From: Fidelibacterota bacterium
GTDB taxonomy: Bacteria; Fidelibacterota; UBA8477; JABMPR01
Direction of reading: 5' to 3'
Length of the DNA: 64,000 bases
NCBI GenBank assembly: GCA_018673925.1
Contig: JABHBL010000102.1
Span: 62,001-126,000 of the forward strand
A model generated the notes under the pieces. The model was not told where the DNA came from, ran no database searches, and saw nothing but the letters and a program-made list of their open reading frames with translations. The translations under genes and the position numbers were made by a program. This document shows positions 30,973 through 40,106 of the stretch, piece after piece; positions within the stretch are counted from its first letter, which is position 1, and every line of letters starts with the position of its first letter.

Positions 30973-33900
30973 TTAATTAGAAATTGTAAAAAGCCATTGA
31001 TTCGAGTCGATTGCATTGACCCATTCAGAATCTTCATACCTTAAAATACTTAGCTCGAATTTCATGTGAAAGGGACGAAAGAGTGTCGAAATCCAATTTG
31101 TGCGGTCCCAAGAAGGCTTATAATTGACTGCAAATCCCAGGTCACTCACACCGGTCCAGTTTTGAGCATCGTCAGATATTTGTCCAACATCGAAGAAAAA
31201 CCCAAGATCTAACGTGTGCGGAATGTGGGGTATGGATCGAAATGTCAGATCCAGGTTGTTGGACCAAATATAATTCAGGGGCTGATCCAGAGAATCAGCA
31301 TACCCCCTCATACGTCCACCGCCTTTTAAATAATAATGGGACCCAATCAGTTCAGCATCTTTAATCCTATAAAGACTCGAAGCGCCCCTATCCAAATAGA
31401 TAGATCGTAAATCCTGAGATGCAACTCGGCTCTTTATCAGATTGGGGGTTGCGCTTGAATTGGCCAGGATATTTGAGCGATTATTCAAGTGAAAATACTT
31501 AAACTGCTTATCCCAACTGCTCATCAGGCTTAGCTGGCTAAAATCCTTTGCATAGCTCCCTAAACTGGCTGGAGACATATCGAACCTCAGGCTAAGGCCA
31601 TAGTTTCCGGAGAACAAAATTTCCTGTAATTCATATTGAACAGCCAGCCGAGTGAATTCAATTTGGTCATTTTGAGCAACTGCGGCATGTTTTGCATCTG
31701 TCTTTTCAATTTTTAAGGTCAGGAAGTGAAGTGGGTTCCTCCAATATTTCCTGGCCCAATTCATCTCATAGGCCAGAGAGCTAAATACCATTGAGCGCCA
31801 GATTTTTGCTGTGCCGGACCAGGTGGACTTGAATGGAGGACCGACTTGAAGGTTGCTGAAACTTAAGGAGACATCAGGATTACCCGATTCCAGGTTATGG
31901 TCGAGAGTGAGCTGTGCAAAATTCCCAGTATTTCGATACACACGCTTGATATTTAAACCCAAACCCACTCCTGCAGAATCACTGTAGCCAAAGCTTGGTT
32001 TCCAGAGATAGAGATTCCTATCATCAGGGTAGGCATCCCAACCTTTATAATCATAACGAAAAGTACGTTTGCGTTGACTATCATTATTGCGTCGGTCGTG
32101 GTCAAAGAAAGTATTTTCCGCATCTAGATAGACGCGAACCGGACGAAATTTGGATTCTACCATAATTGTACCTGATGAACGGTGGCGAAACTCTTTTAGT
32201 GGAGCAGAGACTGTTTCACCTGTTTCGCTATAAATTGTTGCTGTGATGGGTACAAACATTCCACCCTTATTATCAACATTTACTTTGGTCGTAAAATGAT
32301 TCTGCTCACGGGCTTCAACAGACCAATCAACCAATTTATAGTCCACATAATGGGTGGTGCGGAGCCATTGATCAAAGAACCAATCCAATTCTTCTCCACA
32401 ACCATCCTCCATTGCTTTGATAAATCGGTCTTCATTTACATGCTTTAGAGCCCAGCGAGAGAAGTAAAGTCTCATGCCGGCTAAAAAACGTTCTTCTCCC
32501 AGATAATTTTTCAGCATGGCAAGCATGATAGAACCTTTATCATACGAGTTACTACTGTAAGACCCATAGTAATCATAATCAAAACTCGCGGTAGCCATGG
32601 GCTCATTTGCAGTAGAAAGAACATACCGAAGTGCTGATTTTAGCTCAGCCTCCTCATACATTTGCCGATGTAAATGATCTGATTCAAATTGTGTGATATA
32701 TTCTCGGGAAAGTGCGTATCCATTATTAGGATAGTGATGCTCTATATACCATCTAGTTTGAAACGTGGTGAAGCCCTCGTCAAGCCAGGGATCATCTAAT
32801 TCATCATTCCCAAAAATTCCGTAGAACCAATTGTGACCCACTTCATGGACGGCTAATCCTTCACTACTAGTGTAATCCAACACAATCATGGGGTATTCCA
32901 TACCACCCGTTCCCAGGGATTTTGCGAGCGTCATCTGTGGCCAGGTATACATTCCAAATTTTCCGGACAACCACTCAAGAGATCTCTCTCCCCACCTAAC
33001 CATATCTTTCGTCCATGATTCGCCAACTTCAGTGGTAAATACGGCATGTACATCAATCCCATTCCATTGTCCATGCTCATAAACAAAATCTGGTGAGCAT
33101 ATCCATGCAAAGTCATGTACATTTTCAGCCTGAAAGCTCACTTGACGCCTTGCAGTGCTATCCAGATCAGCCAGGTAAGTATCTCTTCCCTCTTTAAACT
33201 CCTCGACCCAATCCTCCCATGCTTGTGAGGTATCAACTCTCACAGAATCCCAACCAGGGTCACCATCAATAACAATGCCTGTAGCGGCCACAATTTGAGA
33301 TTCAGGAAGGTCAAGATTCACCGTATATTTTCCAAACTCACCATAGAACTCACCCCAGTCACCAAAGGGATCGTCGTGCCACCCATTCTCATCAAATACA
33401 ACAAATTTTGGATACCATTGGGTGAAGTCAAATTGGTTCTCTTCCCACCCACCGCGACCGATAAGTGGATGAATTATGGATAGCCAGTCCAGAGTGAATA
33501 GGAGTGTGTCACCAGGAAAAAGCTGCTCATTGAGTGTTATTTCTAAAATAGTGTCATCTCGAATATCAAAGGCAAGGTCTATGGAATCGCTGACCATTTT
33601 TTGAATGCTGATACCAGTCCAATCCTTATCATCATTAAAGGATTGACCGTACTCACCCCACACTTCTTCCGCGATGGTGCCCTCATTGAAGGCGTTGGGG
33701 TAGAGATGCATGAGGATTTGATCGAGGGTATCAGGAGAGTGATTCACATAGAGCAGATCTGAGGTTGCTTCTAAGGTTTTCTGCTCTGAGTCAAAATATA
33801 CATCCATATTATACTCGACATATTGCTGCCAGTACTCACCGAAGAGCGGCATGGTAACAATTGTAAATAACAGAATAAGCTGTATGGATTTGCGTCTCAT
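30973..33900 (-). CDS. M1-family metallopeptidase with C-terminal Omp85/surface-antigen-like beta-barrel
   Basis: HEVGHNWFYGIFGNDELDDPWLDEGF (HEXXH...E); C-terminal ~350 aa is barrel-like with GGGRMRGY and LGFFFDVGQI. Confidence 0.85.
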   Translation of the reverse strand: MRRKSIQLILLFTIVTMPLFGEYWQQYVEYNMDVYFDSEQKTLEATSDLLYVNHSPDTLDQILMHLYPNAFNEGTIAEEVWGEYGQSFNDDKDWTGISIQKMVSDSIDLAFDIRDDTILEITLNEQLFPGDTLLFTLDWLSIIHPLIGRGGWEENQFDFTQWYPKFVVFDENGWHDDPFGDWGEFYGEFGKYTVNLDLPESQIVAATGIVIDGDPGWDSVRVDTSQAWEDWVEEFKEGRDTYLADLDSTARRQVSFQAENVHDFAWICSPDFVYEHGQWNGIDVHAVFTTEVGESWTKDMVRWGERSLEWLSGKFGMYTWPQMTLAKSLGTGGMEYPMIVLDYTSSEGLAVHEVGHNWFYGIFGNDELDDPWLDEGFTTFQTRWYIEHHYPNNGYALSREYITQFESDHLHRQMYEEAELKSALRYVLSTANEPMATASFDYDYYGSYSSNSYDKGSIMLAMLKNYLGEERFLAGMRLYFSRWALKHVNEDRFIKAMEDGCGEELDWFFDQWLRTTHYVDYKLVDWSVEAREQNHFTTKVNVDNKGGMFVPITATIYSETGETVSAPLKEFRHRSSGTIMVESKFRPVRVYLDAENTFFDHDRRNNDSQRKRTFRYDYKGWDAYPDDRNLYLWKPSFGYSDSAGVGLGLNIKRVYRNTGNFAQLTLDHNLESGNPDVSLSFSNLQVGPPFKSTWSGTAKIWRSMVFSSLAYEMNWARKYWRNPLHFLTLKIEKTDAKHAAVAQNDQIEFTRLAVQYELQEILFSGNYGLSLRFDMSPASLGSYAKDFSQLSLMSSWDKQFKYFHLNNRSNILANSSATPNLIKSRVASQDLRSIYLDRGASSLYRIKDAELIGSHYYLKGGGRMRGYADSLDQPLNYIWSNNLDLTFRSIPHIPHTLDLGFFFDVGQISDDAQNWTGVSDLGFAVNYKPSWDRTNWISTLFRPFHMKFELSILRYEDSEWVNAIDSNQWLFTISN

Positions 33901-34042
33901 TGAACTATCCTTTGAACATCAATTAGTCAAAAATATGGTGATTAATTCCTTTGATTGATGAATCTATTCAAGACCCACCTGAAATGTTAGGATAATTCAA
34001 ACAATTTTGCAGAACTGTTAGTAGTGCCTCTAGCTTGTTGAA

Positions 34043-35812
34043 TTACTCAACTAACTTGATGTGAAGTTCTTTGAGTTGTTGAGTATCAACCAGAGAGGGA
34101 GCCTCATCCATCAAGGAAGAAGCCGAGGTCGTCTTGGGAAAAGCGATGACGTCACGGATATTCTCTGTACCAGCCAGTAGCATAATCAGGCGATCAAACC
34201 CAAAGGCAATCCCGCCATGAGGTGGTGCACCGTACTTGAAGGCTTTGAGGAGAAATCCAAATCTAGCTTGAGCTTCTGCTTCATCCATACCAATGAGCTC
34301 GAACATGCGGCTTTGCATTTCGCCGGTGTGAATCCTGATAGATCCGCCAGCTACTTCATAACCATTGATCACCAGATCATAAGCTTGAGCCCTCACCTCG
34401 CCTGGGGCTGTCTGCATTAATTCAACATCTTCGGGATTGGGAGATGTGAAGGGATGATGCATGGCGATATAGCGTTTGCTATCCTCATCCCAGTCCAATA
34501 AGGGGAAATCCAACACGAAGAGCGGTTTGATAACCCCGGCTGGGATTAGATTTTCACGTTTCGCCAACTCTATACGCAGTGCACCCAGAGACTGGAGTGT
34601 TTTGGCCTGGGTATCAGACACAAAAAACATGATATCATTATGTTCTAAACCAAGGTCATTGATCACTTTTGCCTGGAGTTCTTCCGGGAAAAATTTGCTG
34701 ATGCCAGCACTGAATGCGGTCTGATCCATTTTCACAAATGCCAGACCTTTTAAACCATAATAAGTGCGTAGCCATTCGGTTAGACCGTCAGTAGCTTTAC
34801 GTGAATATTTATCAGCAGCATTCTTCAAAACCAATGCTTTAACCCGTCCACCTGCGGCCAGATTGTCTTTGAAAACACCAAACTCCGTTTTTTCGGCATA
34901 ATCGGCGAACTCCACCAGAGGTAGGTCAAAGCGGGTATCCGGCTTGTCACTGCCGTACATTTCCATGGCATCTTTGTATTTCATGGTGGGAAATGTTTCA
35001 GGCAATTCATAATCAAGAATATCTTTAAAAACTCCTCGTGCGAGCCTGGTTGCTATACCGAGGACATCATCCTGGTCAACAAAGGACATTTCAATATCTA
35101 TCTGCGTAAATTCTGGCTGACGATCAGCTCGTAAATCTTCATCTCTGAAACACTTTACGATTTGGAAATATTTATCGAATCCTGAAATCATAAGCAATTG
35201 TTTATAAGTCTGTGGAGATTGAGGAAGGGCATAAAACTTACCCTTGTGGATTCGACTCGGAACGAGGTAATCCCTGGCGCCTTCAGGAGTAGATTTCATA
35301 AGCACAGGGGTTTCAAACTCCATAAAACCTTCAGCGTTTAATCTGCTGCGAGCGCTCTGATAGGTTTTGGATCTAATGGTCATTAATTTTTGCAGCTCAG
35401 CTGTACGTAATTCAAGATAGCGGTATTCAAGACGGAGATCTTCGCTACCACTTTCACGGTCTGAGACCAGAAATGGTAGGGGTTGTGCCTCATTCAAAAC
35501 TTCAAGTTCTGTTGCCACAACTTCAATGCTGCCAGTTGGCATATTGGGATTCACATTTCCATCAGGGCGGAGTTGGACGGTTCCTCGAACTGCAACTACA
35601 TCTTCCATACCCAGTCGTTTGGCCTCAGCGGCAATGTCTCCATCCAAATCTGGATTAAAGGTTACCTGGGTTTTGCCATAACGATCACGAAGATCCAGAA
35701 AAATCACACCACCATGATCTCTATTTTTGGCTATCCATCCATTGAGGATGACTTCTTCGTTCACGTTTTCAGCTGTAAGTTGACCACAGGTTGTTGTTCG
35801 TTTCAGTCGCAT
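34043..35812 (-). CDS. aspS: Aspartyl-tRNA synthetase
   Basis: LNGWIAKNRDHGGVIFLDLRDRYG, FRDEDLRADRQPEFTQID, GIAFGFDRLIMLLAG. Confidence 0.97.
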   Translation of the reverse strand: MRLKRTTTCGQLTAENVNEEVILNGWIAKNRDHGGVIFLDLRDRYGKTQVTFNPDLDGDIAAEAKRLGMEDVVAVRGTVQLRPDGNVNPNMPTGSIEVVATELEVLNEAQPLPFLVSDRESGSEDLRLEYRYLELRTAELQKLMTIRSKTYQSARSRLNAEGFMEFETPVLMKSTPEGARDYLVPSRIHKGKFYALPQSPQTYKQLLMISGFDKYFQIVKCFRDEDLRADRQPEFTQIDIEMSFVDQDDVLGIATRLARGVFKDILDYELPETFPTMKYKDAMEMYGSDKPDTRFDLPLVEFADYAEKTEFGVFKDNLAAGGRVKALVLKNAADKYSRKATDGLTEWLRTYYGLKGLAFVKMDQTAFSAGISKFFPEELQAKVINDLGLEHNDIMFFVSDTQAKTLQSLGALRIELAKRENLIPAGVIKPLFVLDFPLLDWDEDSKRYIAMHHPFTSPNPEDVELMQTAPGEVRAQAYDLVINGYEVAGGSIRIHTGEMQSRMFELIGMDEAEAQARFGFLLKAFKYGAPPHGGIAFGFDRLIMLLAGTENIRDVIAFPKTTSASSLMDEAPSLVDTQQLKELHIKLVE

Positions 35813-35925
35813 GCTCGCTCCATAGTTTAAAATCGAGGCAATGTAAACCCCAATAGGGGCACATCAATAACTGACATCTATGTTTGAGGGGGAATCTTTA
35901 ATACTCTTTGGTGTCGGTGGTAATG

Positions 35926-36309
35926 CTACTTCCGGCGGAGTCGCTGGATGAGGGGTAATACATCTTCCTGTTCTTTTTGGAGAGGTTCGGTAGTGTCCAC
36001 CCATTGCTGGTCTACAGGTTCTACTATTGGATCAGGTACTTCTTCCAGCTCTTCATCCACTTCATCTGGCTCAACTACCGCCGGGTCTGCGACATCATTA
36101 AACATGCTGCCTTTGCCCAAAATCAACCAATTAAAATCGAGGTCATACTCTTCTGATAGGGGCACTAGTTTAGTACACTTGATTTCCCGGTCACCCATTT
36201 CCCAATAGATGATGGTGCGTTTTCCAAGTCCACAAAGACTAGCCACTTCCCGCTGGGTAAGACCAACAGCTGCTCGAAATTCCCTTAATCGCTCTGCTAC
36301 AGGTGACAT
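35926..36309 (-). CDS. XRE-type HTH regulator with acidic C-terminal tail
   Basis: VAERLREFRAAVGLTQREVASLCGLGKRTIIYWEMGDREIKCTKL; start set at MSPVAERL. Confidence 0.78.
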   Translation of the reverse strand: MSPVAERLREFRAAVGLTQREVASLCGLGKRTIIYWEMGDREIKCTKLVPLSEEYDLDFNWLILGKGSMFNDVADPAVVEPDEVDEELEEVPDPIVEPVDQQWVDTTEPLQKEQEDVLPLIQRLRRK

Positions 36310-36498
36310 GATTCCCCTAAATTTGAACTGCAATAATATGCACCCTGAATCCTGTGAACAAAAAAGGAAAATGGGGCATATTTGAATTGATTCATGAAAA
36401 TCTTCTCCTCTCAGAGGGCGAGCTTGAGATTAAAACAAATTGGTCTCTTTCCCAACTTAGTATTGAATCTCAAATGATGGTTCCCATATTCACTGTAT

Positions 36499-39015
36499 AT
36501 GAAAGAACTTCGAATTCTCGTTCAGATTATCTTGTTGCTCTCCTTGTTTTCCGTGACTCTTGCCGAACAAAATGTACATGGATTTATCCGTGAAAATGAG
36601 ACTGGTGAACCACTACCCTATGCCAATGTAATTTTGCCAGAATTAAATCGCGGTGCCACATCCAATGTGGAAGGCTATTTCGTTGTTGGTGATCTTCCCG
36701 TTGGGACCCACAAACTGATTGTGTCCATCATTGGTTATTCCAAATATGAACAGACTATTGAATTACCTGCAGACTTGAATCTACGCCTAGATATCAGATT
36801 GGAGCAAGCCATTATTGAGGGCCAGTCAATCGAAGTCAGTGCTGAAAGAGAGAAGTTCAAGGAACTGGTTAGCACCAGCACGGTAACACTTGACCGTCGA
36901 GCTATCGAGGTTGCCCCTTCCTTTGTGGAGGCAGATGTCTTCCGCGCGTTGCAATTGCTACCCGGGGTACAATCACTCAATGATTTTTCTTCAGCTCTTT
37001 ATGTCCGTGGTTCTACACCTGATCAAAACCTGATTATGCTTGATGGTATCACTGTCTATAATCCCATGCACCTCGGTGGAATTTTTTCAACCTTTAACAC
37101 AGATGCCATCAAAGAGGCAGACTTCCATGCAGGAGGTTTCCCCGCTCAGTATGGTGGACGTCTCGGATCAATTCTCAATATTGTAAACCGAGAAGGAAAT
37201 ACGGAGGAGTTGACCGGGAGCGCGAATATTTCTCTCATATCAAGTAAAGCGCTGATTGAGGGACCCTTGCCTACCTTTGGTTCCGAATTGCTAAAAGGCT
37301 CGTGGATGATTGCTGGTCGACGCACATATTTTGATGTTGTTGCCAATGCATTCTATAAGCATATCATTTTACCGCGTCTTGATACCGATGACCAGGAAGG
37401 TTCTCCTGAAAATGTATTCCCTTATTATTTTTATGATTTCCAGGGCAAGGTAAATCTGGATGTAGGTAGTGACCATCGGTTTACCTGGAGCTCATTTCAT
37501 GGAGATGATGTCCTGAACTGGGATTACCAGGATGACTATTCATCAGATGATTGGCTGGATGAAGGATGGGATAGTGGGGATGACTACTATGAAGGAAGTG
37601 ATAGCAGTGTCTTTGATTGGCGTTGGGGCAATTTCACCAACAGCCTGAGTTGGCGCTGGATCATTTCGCCAAAACTAATTGCACGAACTTTTGTCGCCAA
37701 TAGTCGCTTCAGATTTGCTGTGGATTTTGACTATGCAGATGAGAGTTACTCTCGAAGTGAATATGACACATCAAGCTATCGATCGGCCTTTGGCTTTGAT
37801 CTATTTGATCGCATTAATGACAACAGCATTGAATCCAATTTAACCTGGCTGGCAAACGAATCTCACAATGTGCTCGCTGGCTTCCAGCATAAAGAAGTAC
37901 ATTTCCAGTTGGGAATGATACTTGGGGCGGAAGAAACCTATAATGGTGATAAAGAGACTTTTCGCGATACCATGATGTGGATGGAATCCAAACCAGCTGA
38001 GTCTGCCTTCTATATTCAGGATCGATGGGATATGAGTCCACTCCTTTCCCTGCAAACTGGTTTACGTGTCGCCAGCTATTCTTTACATGACACGACTTAT
38101 TTTGAACCACGTCTGGGTCTCAAATATTTTCTTTCAGAGAAGGTTTCACTCAAGGGCTCTATTGGTCGATATCATCAATTTCTGACTGTGGCCAACCCTC
38201 CTGATGAAAACCTGAGGTTTCTGGATATCTGGTTTGGTATTCCCCAGGATCGTCCAGCCCCCCAATCTGATCACTATATCTTTGGAGTCGAGTATTTGAG
38301 TGATTCTGATATTCTTGTTCGTACTGAGGCCTATTATAAATCATTTGATAATCTACTGACCCTCCAACCCACTGAACTTCTGGCTGTGAACGAAGAAGGT
38401 CACTTAAGAATTGATCCATTTAATAAATTCTGGGATACTGATGGTTATGCCCAGGGTATGGAAATTCTGGTAAAAAAACTTTCGGGAAAGGTCCGTGGAT
38501 GGGCTGGTTATACCTATGCCCAAACCAAGCGCAAGTATGAGGGTCAAGATTGGTATTTCCCAAAATATGACAGAACACATACACTCAATGTTGTGGCGGA
38601 TTGGGCTCTCAATGATGCCCTCCACTTTAGTACCGCCATTACTTATTCAAGTGGCAATCCCTATACGGCTGTCATTGGTAGAACAGAGACCTGGGAAGAT
38701 GGCTCCTGGGATCTAGACAACTCATGGTATAACCGGGAGAATTTTCTATATGGTGATAAACATGGGGTGCGCTATCCAGGATACTTCCGTTGGGATGTAA
38801 GTTTTAAGAAGCGGAAACCCTTTCTCAATGGACACCGTGAATGGTATTTGCAGGTATTGAATGTGACGAATCACTTAAATGTGTTTAGCTATCTCTATCG
38901 GAATCATGGAGCGTACAATTATAGAACCTATGAGTACGAGAATAAAGGTGTGCAAAGATTTGGTATTCCCATGTTTCCATTTTTACCAACATTTGGGGTG
39001 AAATTTGAATTCTAA
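36499..39015 (+). CDS. TonB-dependent receptor with carboxypeptidase-like domain
   Basis: VHGFIRENETGEPLPYANVILPELNRGATSNVEGYFVVGDLPVG; plug LYVRGSTPDQNLIMLDGITVYNP; barrel ends FGVKFEF. Confidence 0.9.
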   Translation: MKELRILVQIILLLSLFSVTLAEQNVHGFIRENETGEPLPYANVILPELNRGATSNVEGYFVVGDLPVGTHKLIVSIIGYSKYEQTIELPADLNLRLDIRLEQAIIEGQSIEVSAEREKFKELVSTSTVTLDRRAIEVAPSFVEADVFRALQLLPGVQSLNDFSSALYVRGSTPDQNLIMLDGITVYNPMHLGGIFSTFNTDAIKEADFHAGGFPAQYGGRLGSILNIVNREGNTEELTGSANISLISSKALIEGPLPTFGSELLKGSWMIAGRRTYFDVVANAFYKHIILPRLDTDDQEGSPENVFPYYFYDFQGKVNLDVGSDHRFTWSSFHGDDVLNWDYQDDYSSDDWLDEGWDSGDDYYEGSDSSVFDWRWGNFTNSLSWRWIISPKLIARTFVANSRFRFAVDFDYADESYSRSEYDTSSYRSAFGFDLFDRINDNSIESNLTWLANESHNVLAGFQHKEVHFQLGMILGAEETYNGDKETFRDTMMWMESKPAESAFYIQDRWDMSPLLSLQTGLRVASYSLHDTTYFEPRLGLKYFLSEKVSLKGSIGRYHQFLTVANPPDENLRFLDIWFGIPQDRPAPQSDHYIFGVEYLSDSDILVRTEAYYKSFDNLLTLQPTELLAVNEEGHLRIDPFNKFWDTDGYAQGMEILVKKLSGKVRGWAGYTYAQTKRKYEGQDWYFPKYDRTHTLNVVADWALNDALHFSTAITYSSGNPYTAVIGRTETWEDGSWDLDNSWYNRENFLYGDKHGVRYPGYFRWDVSFKKRKPFLNGHREWYLQVLNVTNHLNVFSYLYRNHGAYNYRTYEYENKGVQRFGIPMFPFLPTFGVKFEF

Positions 39016-39036
39016 TCGACTGCAACCTTGCACCCT

Positions 39037-39105
39037 GGACATTGAGCCAGTCGAAATGTCCGGTGTCTACGAGAGAAGACTTCGACAAGCTCAGTCGTCG
39101 GAGCA
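39037..39105. repeat. Dispersed palindromic (REP-like) repeat
   Basis: GGACATT-gagccagtcga-AATGTCC, then CGAC-aagctca-GTCG; resembles the GAGC/TCGA-rich short palindromes seen at 21.4 kb. Confidence 0.5.
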
Positions 39106-40105
39106 CGTTCATGTTAAATACATTTTTAGATTGGCACTGGGCATATTTAGTCTCTTGGTAATCATCTCCTGCGGAAACTGGGGCTGGGAAGCTATTGACA
39201 CTGACAATGAAGAAAAGCTGAACGTATTTGGGCTTATCAGTCTGGATGATTCCGTATCCAGCTTTATAGTCGTCCATAAAACTCTCGATACTGCGGGACC
39301 TGATGAGGAAATAGTCGGGTATGACACCATTTATTACGATGCTTATGAATACTATAATTACGATACAGGCTTGTTTGAACAGGATACTTTCTGGTACGAC
39401 CCTCCGTATATCAGAACCTTGAATGAATCACTTTACAATGTGAAGGATGCGACGGTCACTATTTCAGATGGATCGCAGACTTATTCATTCATAAGGAGTC
39501 CCCAGGATCGTAACGATCAGAATTACTGGTATCGCGATATTTTCAGTGATCCTAGCATATATCTGAACACAGATGGTAGTTTTAATCCCCTTCCCAATAC
39601 ACAATACACTCTGGCTATTACAACTCCAGGGGGACATAATCTCACAGGTGCTCTGATCACCCCTGCAGTCCCCAGAATTAGAAGCAGTGAATTAGCAGAT
39701 ACCGTTTCAATCAAAAGTCTATTTAATGTGAGCTGGAACTATGATGGTGATTTTAATTCAACCATTACCACTGGATTAGCCGTACAAGATTGGGAGCGAT
39801 CTGTTTGCGGGATCGGGCAGTTTGGACTGATGGAACCGGGAGATACTACCTGGACATCCTCAGTTGACTCTTGGTGTCTTGAATCCACTCAAGATGAGGA
39901 TATGGTCTCCCAGATAGGTATTCGGCTACGCTATCTGGATGAAAACTACTATCGATACTTCCTAGCAAGTGATTCCGAATTGGAAGCTATTTCAAATTTT
40001 CTCATCGGTGAAGGCAGTGTTGGCACAGCCTATGGGGTTGAAGGTGGATTCGGTGTATTTGGGGCGATGAGTGCCGATTGGGTCAGTCGTTACGCAACAC
40101 CTTAA
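39056..40105 (+). CDS. DUF4249-like lipoprotein partner of the TonB receptor
   Basis: Lipobox SLLVIISCGNW, beta-rich body, gene order after TBDR. N-terminus uncertain because the repeat overlaps the start. Confidence 0.6.
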   Translation: MSGVYERRLRQAQSSEHVHVKYIFRLALGIFSLLVIISCGNWGWEAIDTDNEEKLNVFGLISLDDSVSSFIVVHKTLDTAGPDEEIVGYDTIYYDAYEYYNYDTGLFEQDTFWYDPPYIRTLNESLYNVKDATVTISDGSQTYSFIRSPQDRNDQNYWYRDIFSDPSIYLNTDGSFNPLPNTQYTLAITTPGGHNLTGALITPAVPRIRSSELADTVSIKSLFNVSWNYDGDFNSTITTGLAVQDWERSVCGIGQFGLMEPGDTTWTSSVDSWCLESTQDEDMVSQIGIRLRYLDENYYRYFLASDSELEAISNFLIGEGSVGTAYGVEGGFGVFGAMSADWVSRYATP

Positions 40106-40106
40106 A

